A DNA stretch of 64,000 nucleotides from Lysobacter gummosus. GTDB taxonomy: Bacteria > Pseudomonadota > Gammaproteobacteria > Xanthomonadales > Xanthomonadaceae. The notes below the pieces were generated by a model, which saw only the letters and a list, made by a program, of their open reading frames with translations, searched no databases and had not been told where the DNA came from. Each line of letters opens with the position of its first letter. Position 1 is the stretch's first letter. Made by a program: the position numbers and the translations under genes. Location: the NCBI RefSeq assembly GCF_001442805.1, contig NZ_CP011131.1, positions 5,270,001 through 5,334,000 on the forward strand, written 5' to 3'. This document shows positions 27,486-35,534 of the stretch, in pieces.

Positions 27486-28142
27486 TCAGCGAACCACGCG
27501 GCCAGTCTCCAAGAAAAAGCCCCGCGGTTGCGGGGCTTTTCCATTCAGTCGCCGCTTCAGTACAAGCATCAGACTACGCGCGCTGTATTCGCCTCGTCTT
27601 CTCTTCTTGATAGAGCGGCCGGTCATCAGCGCAATGGCCGGTATTTCGGCCCTACCCCCAGCAAGCCGCCAGTACGCCCAGTTGGCCGGCAAATAACGAA
27701 ACGCCTTGCCGGCGGCCGCCACGCGGCCAAGGGACGGGAACGACAGGTGGGAGGCCAGGAACAGCTCTCCGGTTCTCGCAGCCTCCCGCAAGAGGCGAAC
27801 CCGCACGCGGGTCGCGTCCTCGGGTTCGTGATCGAAGGCGTTTTCCCAATCGGGGTATTCGATCCCGGCCGGAACTACGGCCTCGCCGGTGAACGTCAGC
27901 CGATCGCCGCCGGAGGCGATGCGGACCACGCTGTGTCCGGGGGTGTGACCGCCGGTGAGCGTTACCACGATCCCAGGCGCCACCTGGTGCTGCCTGTCGA
28001 ACGGCCGCAGCTCGCTGCGGTACGCGTCCAGGAACTCCCGCGCGCTCGAACGAATCACGTCCTGAATTCCGCCAAACGTATTGTGCGAGGAATCGGGCGA
28101 CTCGAAGAATTCAACATCGTTGCCGACACGTGGACCGGGCAA
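27486..28142 (-). pseudogene. C-terminal remnant of a metallo-beta-lactamase-fold hydrolase
   Basis: Residues about 45-150 match the second half of an MBL hydrolase: APGIVVTLTGGHTPGHSVVRI (third metal ligand), LTFTGEAVV, PDWENAFDHEPE (expected bridging Asp region) and FLASHLSFPSLGRV. The first half with HxHxDH is absent. The frame opens with a TTG right after an in-frame TGA (28143-28145), there is no ATG until near the end, and the OmpA gene's stop lies only 9 bases upstream. The 3' end reads through the family's usual end (PANWAY) for 60 more residues, across the terminator stem. A deletion that joined it to the OmpA gene explains both. Confidence 0.7.
27515..27540. terminator. Rho-independent terminator, bidirectional
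   Basis: AAAAGCCCCGC-GGTT-GCGGGGCTTTT is a perfect 11-base stem with a 4-base loop, preceded by an A-run and followed by TTTT. It closes the salicylate/methyltransferase unit on the plus strand and could also stop transcripts from the opposite strand. Confidence 0.9.
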
Positions 28143-28151
28143 TCACAGGCG

Positions 28152-28763
28152 CTAGGATCGCGGCAGAATGACTTCCACGCGCCGATTTCTGGCGCGGGCG
28201 TCAGGATCGTCGTTGCCGTTGGGGTGTCGGTTGGGCACGACAGGATCGGCTTCGCCGTAACCCCTGGCGTCGAGGCGTTCGACCGGCACGCCGTTTGCCG
28301 CCATCCAATTCTTTACCGCTTCGGCACGACGTCCGGACAAAGCGAGGTTGTAGGCGTCGTCGCCTTTCTCGTCCGTATAGCCCTTGAGCAACACCGTGCC
28401 GCGGGTCTTTCCGATCAGCTCCGCCAGCGTGCGCAAGTTCGTTTCCGCGGCCGGCAGGATCTCGGCCTTGTCGAACTCGAACAACGTGTCTGCCGGCAGG
28501 GCGACATGGATTTCATGCTCGCGGATTTCCCCGCCGAGAGCGTTGACGAGGCCTTGCAGGTCCGTGACGCGTGCGCTCAGGCCGCTGACGTTGCCGCTCA
28601 GCGCGGACCCGCTGCCCTGCGACGGATCCTTCGGAGCCGTTGCAGGGACGGCAGGCGTGGTATCGGTTGCCGGCGTTTGCGCCATTTTTTCCTGCGCCGC
28701 TGGCGGCTCCCGCGTGCAGCCAAGGGCGAGCACGACGCTGATGGCACCGGCGATTCGCTTCAT
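28152..28763 (-). CDS. OmpA-family lipoprotein, 203 aa
   Basis: ATG 28763 overlaps the stop of the upstream gene (ATGA). A short lipoprotein signal ends LALGC (Cys16). Residues about 30-85 are a Pro/Ala/Ser linker with a heptad-like stretch (GNVSGLSARVTDLQGLVNALGGEI). Residues about 90-203 form the OmpA peptidoglycan-binding domain: DTLFEFDKAEILPAAETNLRTL, LLKGYTDEKGDDAYNLALSGRRAEAVKNWM, ARGYGEADPV and ARNRRVEVILPRS. It would anchor the outer membrane to peptidoglycan. It probably works with the upstream lipoprotein, since their translation is coupled. Confidence 0.85.
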   Translation of the reverse strand: MKRIAGAISVVLALGCTREPPAAQEKMAQTPATDTTPAVPATAPKDPSQGSGSALSGNVSGLSARVTDLQGLVNALGGEIREHEIHVALPADTLFEFDKAEILPAAETNLRTLAELIGKTRGTVLLKGYTDEKGDDAYNLALSGRRAEAVKNWMAANGVPVERLDARGYGEADPVVPNRHPNGNDDPDARARNRRVEVILPRS

Positions 28764-29308
28764 CGCTGCACGGTCACGCCATCGAACGGGCCGACGTCGG
28801 GGATATTGATCGAGACGGTCGCGGAACTGGCCGGCGGCGCCGGGAACTTGAACCACACCACGGCCTGCGACCCGCGATCGACACTCAGACGCAACACTCT
28901 TCCCGTTGGGGCGACCGGGGAAGCCATCGGTTTGCCCGTGTCGTCTTTCAGAACGCTGTAGCGCTGCGATGTGGCGTCATCGACAGCACTGACGTCGTCG
29001 ATCTTCTGATCGATGAAGGACAGATTCTTGTCCGCAGCGGGTTTAACCAGGAACTGCACGGTAAGCAGATTCCCGGTGACCGCCGCCCTGGTGAGATCCC
29101 ACTGGGATCCCTGAGGGCCGGGCTGGCTGGCAATTGGAGCCGATACAGGGGCCGCGGGCGCGGGTTGGGCAATGGTCGGATTCCCCGCCTCCGGCGCGGG
29201 CCTGGTAGCGGCCGGCGCTGTCGCAGTCTCGGCGGGCGGGGCTGGTTGAGAGCACGACGCCAGCAAGGCGACGGCGACAAAGGGGATCGCAAAACGGGCA
29301 GGCATCAT
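28760..29308 (-). CDS. Hypothetical lipoprotein, 182 aa
   Basis: The signal (MMPARFAIPFVAVALLASC) has a good lipobox LASC with Cys19. A Pro/Ala linker (residues 22-65) leads to a beta-rich domain with WDLTRAAVTGNLLTVQFLVKP, a KDDTGKPMASP loop, RVLRLSVDRGSQAVVWFKFPAPP and the ending IPDVGPFDGVTVQR, resembling the immunoglobulin-like DUF4352 type of fold. It overlaps the OmpA lipoprotein start by 4 bases, so both are translated together. The exact role is unknown; such pairs in Xanthomonads are envelope proteins. Confidence 0.7.
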   Translation of the reverse strand: MMPARFAIPFVAVALLASCSQPAPPAETATAPAATRPAPEAGNPTIAQPAPAAPVSAPIASQPGPQGSQWDLTRAAVTGNLLTVQFLVKPAADKNLSFIDQKIDDVSAVDDATSQRYSVLKDDTGKPMASPVAPTGRVLRLSVDRGSQAVVWFKFPAPPASSATVSINIPDVGPFDGVTVQR

Positions 29309-29375
29309 CGCTCCGCCTCCGACTCTGGAGATTCAGATCCTAGGTGCTGCGAACAGAACAGGGCAACCTGAGGCG

Positions 29376-29423
29376 CGCCCTAGGTCCAGGGACGGGTTCA
29401 TCTTCGTGATCGGCCCTAGGGCG
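29376..29423. repeat. Inverted repeat CGCCCTAGG/CCTAGGGCG
   Basis: Two 9-base complementary arms separated by 30 bases in the gap between DUF4304 and the lipoprotein pair. It could fold into a hairpin near the lipoprotein operon's promoter region. Significance unclear. Confidence 0.35.
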
Positions 29424-29468
29424 AACCGCGGGGAATCGACCAGCGATCACCACTCGTTTCTCGTACTG

Positions 29469-29903
29469 TCAGCTCTCACCGGCATGCTTTAGCCACCACG
29501 GCTGCGCTGCGTCTGTTACGAGCTGATTGATCTGCGCCGCTATGGCGGCCGGATTCTGTGGATTTCCACGAAACTCAGCGCCGCTTGTCGGCCCGAATGA
29601 GAACCAATGATCTCCAAAGAGATCCTTTGCGCCAAGGCGGGCCTGTTCCGTAGCGAAGGAGACGCGCAAATCTTTTGGCGCGGCCTCTTTGTTGAAGTAA
29701 ATGTTCGTTCGCAGCTTGTCGGCAAAAGAAATGTTTACGCAAAAACTGCCGCCTGCTGAGGAAAATTGGAAGTTGATGAGGCTTACAAAGCCGTCCGTGT
29801 CTCTGTATAGGTTCGGAAAGCTTCCCTTAAAGCCGATCTCCCTCAGGAATGGCAGGCAGACTGTCTTGAGGGCCGACTCCATCGATTGGCGGTCAGAGTT
29901 CAT
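29469..29903 (-). CDS. DUF4304 domain protein, 144 aa
   Basis: The sequence follows the DUF4304 layout: an N-terminal helix MESALKTVCLPFLREIGFKGS, then FPNLYRDTDGFVSLINFQFS, FCVNISFADKLRTNIYF and a C-terminal helical tail ending DAAQPWWLKH. It is soluble and has no signal peptide. Function of the family is unknown. Codon use is clearly less GC-rich than its neighbours, which suggests a recent arrival. It stands alone. Confidence 0.7.
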   Translation of the reverse strand: MNSDRQSMESALKTVCLPFLREIGFKGSFPNLYRDTDGFVSLINFQFSSAGGSFCVNISFADKLRTNIYFNKEAAPKDLRVSFATEQARLGAKDLFGDHWFSFGPTSGAEFRGNPQNPAAIAAQINQLVTDAAQPWWLKHAGES

Positions 29904-30043
29904 TAGTGAGAGCCAGCACCTGAGTTATGAATCGGGCCGCGAAGCGGTTTCGGCTTGGGCGATGTAGTTGCGTCGTGCTTGGGGAAGCATACAAGGAGCC
30001 GTGCAGGAGACTCCCGAAATAGACCATGGCCGCTTCCGAAGCA

Positions 30044-31543
30044 CTATTTCGGCAGACGGCCATTTCCGGCAACGTCGCCGACGCGTACCACACACAGTGC
30101 CGCCGCCAATAAACTGATGCCGCCGATCAGCAGGGCGAAGATCGGCGCATTGCCGAAGAACGTCTTCAGCAGGAAGCCCAGGACGCTGGCGGCGAGCAAT
30201 TGCGGGATGACGATAAACAGATTGAAGATGCCCATGTGCACGCCCATCTTCCCCGCCGGCACGCTGTCGGACAGCATCGCGTAAGGCAGGGACAGGATCG
30301 ACGCCCAGGCGAAGCCGACGCCGACCATCGACAGCAGCAACCAGTGCGGGTCGCGGATCAGCAGGAAGGACAACAGGCCGCAGCCGCCCAGGACGAGATT
30401 GATCAGGTGGCTCAGGCGCAGGCCGAGCCGGCGCGTCATCCATGGAATCAGCATCGCCGCAGGTACGGCGAAACCGTTGTAAGCGGCGAACAGCACGCCG
30501 GCCCAGTTCGCGCCGTCGTTGTAGGCGGCCGAGCGTGTGTCCTGCGCGGCGAAATGCACGTCGGTTACAGCGGCCGTCGTGTAGATCCACATGGCGAACA
30601 GCGCGAACCAGGAAAAGCACTGCACGGGCACGAGCTGGCGCATGATCGTGGGCATCGTCAGCAGGTCGGCGATGATCGCGGTGACCGGATTGCGCGCGCG
30701 GCTGAAGCTGGCAATCAGTTGTATCGCCCCGTAGGCGAACAGGCCGGCCGCAAGCAGGTGCAGGCGCGCGTCGCTCTGGCTCAGGCGGATCGTGAGGAAC
30801 ACGGCTAGTCCGGCCGCGCACCAAAGCACGCCTTTGTATCGCAGGTGCGCGGGAAACGGCGGCAGAGGCTCTGCGGAGCTTGCGTCCTCGAACGCGGCGA
30901 GCGCGTCGGGCGGATACTCGCGCGTCGATACCACGGTCCAGGCGAGCGTGCCGAATAAGACCGCGGCGCCGAGATAGAACGCCAGCTTCACCGTGTCGGG
31001 TATTTCTCCGGCGGCGGAGAAATTGCTGACCCCGAACTGCGTGAGCAGCCACGGCAGCAGGCTGGCGATGACGGCGCCCGCCGCGATGAACGTGGTCTGC
31101 ATCGCGTAGCCGACCGGCCGCTGCGACGACGGCAACTGATCGCCCACGAATGACCGCAACGGCCCCATCGAGACGTTGATCGCGGCGTCGAGGAGCCACA
31201 GCAACGCCGCCGCGCTCCACAGCGTCGGCGAATTCGGCATCGCGATCAGCGCCATTGCGGCGAGGATGGCGCCGGCGAGGAAATACGGCCGGCGCCGGCC
31301 CAGACGGCCCCACGTACGATCGGAGCAATAGCCGATGATCGGCTGCACCAGCAATCCGGTCAGCGGCGCTGCGATCCACAGCGCGGGAATATCGTCAATG
31401 CTGGCGCCGAGGGTGTGGAAGATGCGGCTGACGTTGGCATTCTGCAGCGCGAGACCGAACTGCAGCCCCACGAAGCCGAAGCACATGTTCCAGATCTGCC
31501 AGAAGCCGACCGGGGGCCTGTTCGTCGCGGCAGGCGTGGACAT
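30044..31543 (-). CDS. MFS sugar transporter (GPH/SLC45-like), 499 aa
   Basis: About twelve membrane helices are visible. N-terminal FGFVGLQFGLALQNANVSRIFHTLGA and the loop GYCSDRTWGRLGRRRPYFLAG match the SLC45/GPH group that moves sucrose, maltose and related disaccharides with protons in Xanthomonads and Caulobacter. A cytoplasmic loop near the middle (FEDASSAEPLPPFPAHL) separates the two halves. It lies 35 bases after the lacI gene on the same strand, and across the divergent promoter from the TonB receptor and GH3 enzyme. It likely carries the disaccharide or oligosaccharide released in the periplasm across the inner membrane. Confidence 0.86.
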   Translation of the reverse strand: MSTPAATNRPPVGFWQIWNMCFGFVGLQFGLALQNANVSRIFHTLGASIDDIPALWIAAPLTGLLVQPIIGYCSDRTWGRLGRRRPYFLAGAILAAMALIAMPNSPTLWSAAALLWLLDAAINVSMGPLRSFVGDQLPSSQRPVGYAMQTTFIAAGAVIASLLPWLLTQFGVSNFSAAGEIPDTVKLAFYLGAAVLFGTLAWTVVSTREYPPDALAAFEDASSAEPLPPFPAHLRYKGVLWCAAGLAVFLTIRLSQSDARLHLLAAGLFAYGAIQLIASFSRARNPVTAIIADLLTMPTIMRQLVPVQCFSWFALFAMWIYTTAAVTDVHFAAQDTRSAAYNDGANWAGVLFAAYNGFAVPAAMLIPWMTRRLGLRLSHLINLVLGGCGLLSFLLIRDPHWLLLSMVGVGFAWASILSLPYAMLSDSVPAGKMGVHMGIFNLFIVIPQLLAASVLGFLLKTFFGNAPIFALLIGGISLLAAALCVVRVGDVAGNGRLPK

Positions 31544-31578
31544 CTGACGTCGGCGCTCGGCGTTCGCGGCGGCGTCGC

Positions 31579-32613
31579 TCAGCGCCGCTTCGCCGCAACA
31601 GGCGCCGGCCCGCCCGACTGGCGGATCATCAGCTCATACGGCACGCGCACGAGCGAACCCACCTGCGGGTCGCGGATCGCAGCGAGCAGTTGCTCGGCGG
31701 CGATGCGTCCCATCTCGCGGCACGGCTGCCGTACCGTCGTCAGGCTGGGCCAGATCTGGCGCGAGGCCGGCGTGTCGTCGAAACCGAACACGGACAAGTC
31801 TTGCGGAATGCGCAGGCCGCGTTCGAACGCCTCGTGCATGACGCCGCAGGCGCTGTCGTCGTTGGCGGCAAAGATCGCGGTGGGCGGATGCCTCAGATCG
31901 AGCAGTTGCCTCGTGCCGGCGACGCCGTCGTCGAAAGTGAAACCGCCATCGACGACAAGCTTGGCGTCGTAAGGGATACCCGCGCGGCGCAGGCCGTCGC
32001 GATAACCGGCCAGGCGCCAGGCACGCCCGCCATGCATCGGCGGGCCGGCGATGTGGGCGATGCGACGATGACCGAGCTCAACCGCGTGCGCGATCATCTC
32101 CGCCGCCGCCTTGCGCTCGTCGAGAATAGTGCCGATGCGCGCGTGGCCGAGCTTGGCCTTCGCGGAGATCGAGGCGTAGCGCACGCCGAGGGCGTCGAGA
32201 CGGTTCAGCAGTTTGACGTCGTCGGCGAACGGCGGCACCAGGATCAGGCCGTCCGGACGGTATTGCTCGATCGATTCCTCCACGGCGCGGACGTGGTCGG
32301 CATTGGAATATTCGAGCGGACGCAGCATGGCGCTGTAACCCTGACGCTCGCAGGCGGCGAGCATGCCGACGATGATCTCCATGATGTAGCTCGATGCCGC
32401 GGCGGGATCGTCGTACACCAGCGAGATCAGATAGGAACGGTTCCCCGCCAGGCTGCGCGCGGAAGGATTCGGACGATAGTTAAGCGCCTGCGCCGCAGCC
32501 TCGACCTTCAACCGGGTCTTCTCGCGCACGTTCGGCTCTCGGTTGAAAACGCGCGAGACGGTCGTCATGGAGACGCCGGCGGCCTGGGCGACGTCTTCGA
32601 TTCTGGCGCGCAT
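31579..32613 (-). CDS. LacI-family transcriptional regulator, 344 aa
   Basis: N-terminal helix-turn-helix and hinge: RARIEDVAQAAGVSMTTVSRVFNREPNVREKTR, then ALNYRPNPSARSLAG. Residues about 62-340 are the periplasmic-binding-protein-like sugar domain (ISLVYDDPAAASSYIMEI, DGLILVPPF, TAIFAANDDSACGVM, GFDDTPASRQIWPSLTTV). ATG 32613 is used; a TTG just before it is not needed. It sits upstream of the MFS transporter in one unit and should bind the AGCGCT-centred palindromes in the divergent promoter with the TonB receptor. Confidence 0.9.
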   Translation of the reverse strand: MRARIEDVAQAAGVSMTTVSRVFNREPNVREKTRLKVEAAAQALNYRPNPSARSLAGNRSYLISLVYDDPAAASSYIMEIIVGMLAACERQGYSAMLRPLEYSNADHVRAVEESIEQYRPDGLILVPPFADDVKLLNRLDALGVRYASISAKAKLGHARIGTILDERKAAAEMIAHAVELGHRRIAHIAGPPMHGGRAWRLAGYRDGLRRAGIPYDAKLVVDGGFTFDDGVAGTRQLLDLRHPPTAIFAANDDSACGVMHEAFERGLRIPQDLSVFGFDDTPASRQIWPSLTTVRQPCREMGRIAAEQLLAAIRDPQVGSLVRVPYELMIRQSGGPAPVAAKRR

Positions 32614-32800
32614 CAATGCGTTTCCGAAGGGGTTGGGGGCGAATCATGTTATCGCACACCGCGATGGCGGGGACGAGGTCGCCGCGCGATAACCGCGTTT
32701 GCGCGGGCATCCGCCCCCAATGAACGTCGCGCAGATTCGTTGCTGCGGTGCGGCATCCACGCCTCGCGCGACGCGAGCTCGTGACGCCGTAAGAGCAAAT

Positions 32801-32814
32801 TGGTAGCGCTACCA
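32801..32814. promoter_or_regulatory. LacI operator 1, perfect palindrome
   Basis: TGGTAGCGCTACCA is a perfect 14-base palindrome with the central CG step typical of LacI operators. It lies 187 bases before lacI and 119 bases before the TonB receptor ATG, so it can control both. Confidence 0.75.
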
Positions 32815-32823
32815 TTTTGACAT

Positions 32824-32837
32824 TGACAGCGCTTCCA
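32824..32837. promoter_or_regulatory. LacI operator 2, imperfect copy
   Basis: TGACAGCGCTTCCA matches operator 1 at 11 of 14 positions and keeps the AGCGCT core. The centres are 23 bases apart, about two helical turns, so two dimers could bind on the same face. Confidence 0.6.
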
Positions 32838-32933
32838 TTCGGGCGTATCACTCGCTCCGCCCCACGCCGGCCAGCGGCGATTGCCGCCATGAGAGCTGGA
32901 AGATGGGAACGTCCGAACTGGAGGGAAGAGGAC

Positions 32934-35384
32934 ATGGCATACCGCTTGCACGCGCTGTATGGCGCGATTCTCGTCGTACTCGTTTCATCAACTGATGCTT
33001 TGGCCGGAGCTGCCGATCAGCCTCAGGCCGCAGGTCCCGCACAACCGCAGACGCCTGCGGCAGCCGCGCCGCAGGAAAGCGCGCCCAAGACGCTCGATTC
33101 GGTCGTCGTTACCGGCACCAAGCGCGAGACGCCGCTGCAGAAAACGCCTGTCGCGATCAGCGCGCTCAATGCCGAGACGCTCGAGAAAGAGCGAGTGATG
33201 ACCGTGCAGGACCTCACCAAACTGGTGCCCAGCATGCAGGCCACCCGGCAGGGCGATCACGACGTGATCACCATGACCCTGCGCGGCATCGGCAACGACC
33301 AGGCCAAGACGGAATACGCCGATCCGGAAGTGGCGATCTTCGTCGACGGTGTGTATTCGCCGCGGGCCGAAGCCGCCGCCGGCCTGCTGCTGGACGTGGC
33401 GTCCGCGGAAGTGCTGCGCGGTCCGCAGGGCACGTTGTGGGGGCGCAACTCCACGGTCGGCGCGGTCAACTTCCGCACCGCCACGCCGGAGATCGGCAGC
33501 TACTTCGGCAACGCCCAGCTCAGCGTCGGCAACTACAACGCGATCGGGGCGCGAGCGGTGGTCAATCTGCCGATCAGCGACACCTTCGCGATGCGCGTCG
33601 CGGTGGCTCAGGAACAGCATGACGGCTATGTCGACTACCAGGATCCGGTGGGGCAAATACCGTCTTCCGACGCGCAGCGCGCCGCCTATGCGGCGGCCGG
33701 CGGCAATCCGGCCACGTTCCGGCCCATCAATCCGAACCAGTACGTCACCGGCGGCGACAAGTACAGCGCCCAGAACCAGGCGGCCGCGCGCGTGAGCGCG
33801 TTGTGGCAGCCCAACGATGCCTTCAGCTGGAATCTGGCGCTGGAGTACTTCCGCGATCGCGGCACGCCGAGCATGAACCTGATGCAGCGTCCGCGGGCCG
33901 GGCAGGACTTCTGGTCGGCGCTGATCGACACCGCGCCGTACATCGAGCGCGACTCTTACGCGCTGCGCAGCCGCATGGACTGGGATATCAACGACGGCCT
34001 GCGGCTTTCCTACATAGCCGGTTTCAGCCGCTTCGACGGCCGCTCGACCTACGACCAGGACAGCGGCGTGCTGGTGCCGACCTGCTTCGCCTGCGGCCCG
34101 GCGCAGTTCCAGGAAGATCGCACGACCGATTCCGAATACAAGACCACCAGCCACGAGTTCAACCTCTCCTCGACCGGCGAACGGACCGTCGACTGGATCG
34201 TGGGCCTGTACTACGCGGCCGAGAAGAATTCGATCCGCTTCGACATTCCGATCTTCAACGGCACGCAAGACGGCACTGTCGCTTGGCAAGGCTCGTTCAT
34301 CCAGCCCAAGGAGACGGTGGATTCGTACGCGGCGTTCGGCCAGGCCACCTGGAATGTAAACGACAACTGGCGCCTGACCGCCGGTGCGCGCTATACCGAC
34401 GACAAGAAGAGGAATGTCGGCGGCCGCGGCTGGGGCTGGGCCTACGACCCGAACGTGCCGCAGGTTCCGATTTCCCCAGGCACGTATCCGAGTCCGCAAA
34501 ACGGGTTCAACGTCTCCACCGTCAACGATGGCGAGTACGGCCACAGTCAGGTGACGTGGCTGGCCCGCACCGATTTCGATGTCGGCGAGAAGGGGTTGCT
34601 CTACGCCAGCGTCTCCACCGGCTACAAGTCCGGCGGCCTGCAAGACGGCGGCGCGACCTACAAGCATGAGGAGCTGACCAACTACGAGGTCGGCGGCAAG
34701 TTCAGCTTCCTCGAAGGGCGCCTGACCTGGAACAGCGCGATTTACTACATGGACTTCAAGAACTTCCAGTTGTCGGCGCCGGTCACCTTTCCCGACGGCA
34801 ACCGCGGCCTGGGTTTCAGCAACGTCAAAGACAGCACCAAGGTGTGGGGCTACGAGAGCGAACTGTCGGCCCTCATCGGCGAGAACGACCGCGTCAATCT
34901 GACGGTTTCGGGCATTCCGAAGAAGGACCTGGGCAGTCTGCTTTACGCAGGCAGCAACGACTACCAGGGCTTGCCTGCGTGCCCGCCGGAGTCGGGCATC
35001 AGCAACTGCACGAACGTGACCGGCAACGAACTGCCGCACGCGCCCGACTTCGCGTTGACGCTGATCTGGGAGCACGAATTCCGTCTCGGCAACGGCGGGA
35101 CGCTGACTCCGCGAGTGACCGGCCATTACGAAACCGAAACCTGGCTGAGCGTGTTCAACCTCGGCAACGAGGACAAACAAGACGCCTACGCCCGTGGCGA
35201 CGTCTCGCTGCGTTACGAGGAACCTCAGCGGCGCTGGTGGGCCGGCTTGTACGTGCAGAACGTCACCGATGAGGAAACCCGCACCGCGGCCGGCCGTTTC
35301 AGCCCCGGCCCCGGCCAGTACCTGTGGGTGTCGCAGTACTTGCCGCCGCGCACGTACGGAGTGAACTTCGGCCTGCAGTTCTGA
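32934..35384 (+). CDS. TonB-dependent outer-membrane receptor for carbohydrate, 816 aa
   Basis: GAGGGAAGAGG lies just before ATG 32934, which opens a signal peptide ending near ALAG. After an Ala/Pro/Gln linker comes a TonB-box-like stretch (LDSVVVTGTKRETPLQ) and the plug domain, with ETLEKERVMTVQDLTKLVPS, TLRGIGNDQAK, AIFVDGVYSPR and EVLRGPQGTLWGRNSTVGAVNFRT. The barrel follows and ends in PRTYGVNFGLQF with the terminal Phe that barrel proteins need. It resembles the IroN/FyuA-like CUT receptors of Xanthomonads. With the MFS, LacI and GH3 genes it fits uptake of a beta-glucan or glucoside oligomer. Confidence 0.9.
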   Translation: MAYRLHALYGAILVVLVSSTDALAGAADQPQAAGPAQPQTPAAAAPQESAPKTLDSVVVTGTKRETPLQKTPVAISALNAETLEKERVMTVQDLTKLVPSMQATRQGDHDVITMTLRGIGNDQAKTEYADPEVAIFVDGVYSPRAEAAAGLLLDVASAEVLRGPQGTLWGRNSTVGAVNFRTATPEIGSYFGNAQLSVGNYNAIGARAVVNLPISDTFAMRVAVAQEQHDGYVDYQDPVGQIPSSDAQRAAYAAAGGNPATFRPINPNQYVTGGDKYSAQNQAAARVSALWQPNDAFSWNLALEYFRDRGTPSMNLMQRPRAGQDFWSALIDTAPYIERDSYALRSRMDWDINDGLRLSYIAGFSRFDGRSTYDQDSGVLVPTCFACGPAQFQEDRTTDSEYKTTSHEFNLSSTGERTVDWIVGLYYAAEKNSIRFDIPIFNGTQDGTVAWQGSFIQPKETVDSYAAFGQATWNVNDNWRLTAGARYTDDKKRNVGGRGWGWAYDPNVPQVPISPGTYPSPQNGFNVSTVNDGEYGHSQVTWLARTDFDVGEKGLLYASVSTGYKSGGLQDGGATYKHEELTNYEVGGKFSFLEGRLTWNSAIYYMDFKNFQLSAPVTFPDGNRGLGFSNVKDSTKVWGYESELSALIGENDRVNLTVSGIPKKDLGSLLYAGSNDYQGLPACPPESGISNCTNVTGNELPHAPDFALTLIWEHEFRLGNGGTLTPRVTGHYETETWLSVFNLGNEDKQDAYARGDVSLRYEEPQRRWWAGLYVQNVTDEETRTAAGRFSPGPGQYLWVSQYLPPRTYGVNFGLQF

Positions 35385-35393
35385 TAGCCATCC

Positions 35394-35427
35394 GGCCTGC
35401 CTCGCTCGCACCGCGGGCGAGGCGGCC
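35394..35427 (+). terminator. Hairpin between TonB receptor and GH3 gene
   Basis: GGCC-GCCTCGC and GCGAGGC-GGCC form a strong stem, 11 base pairs with one bulged T. There is no T-run. It may attenuate rather than stop transcription into the GH3 gene. Confidence 0.45.
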
Positions 35428-35534
35428 TGCTGCACACATCTCGATCCGCCCCTGCCTTGGGTTGCCTTGCGCAAGCGCATGCGGCGTCACGGGCGATCGC
35501 GCACCCTGCCCGCGCGGACTTTCTGGAGCTTGGT

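Noticed and set aside
28384..28809. Plus-strand 141-codon frame opposite the OmpA lipoprotein
   Set aside because: It lies wholly within two well-supported lipoprotein genes on the other strand and reads as a shadow.
32988..35480. 830-codon frame opposite the TonB receptor
   Set aside because: Arg/Ala/Val-rich shadow of a clear TonB receptor; no domain, and it runs across the receptor's stop.
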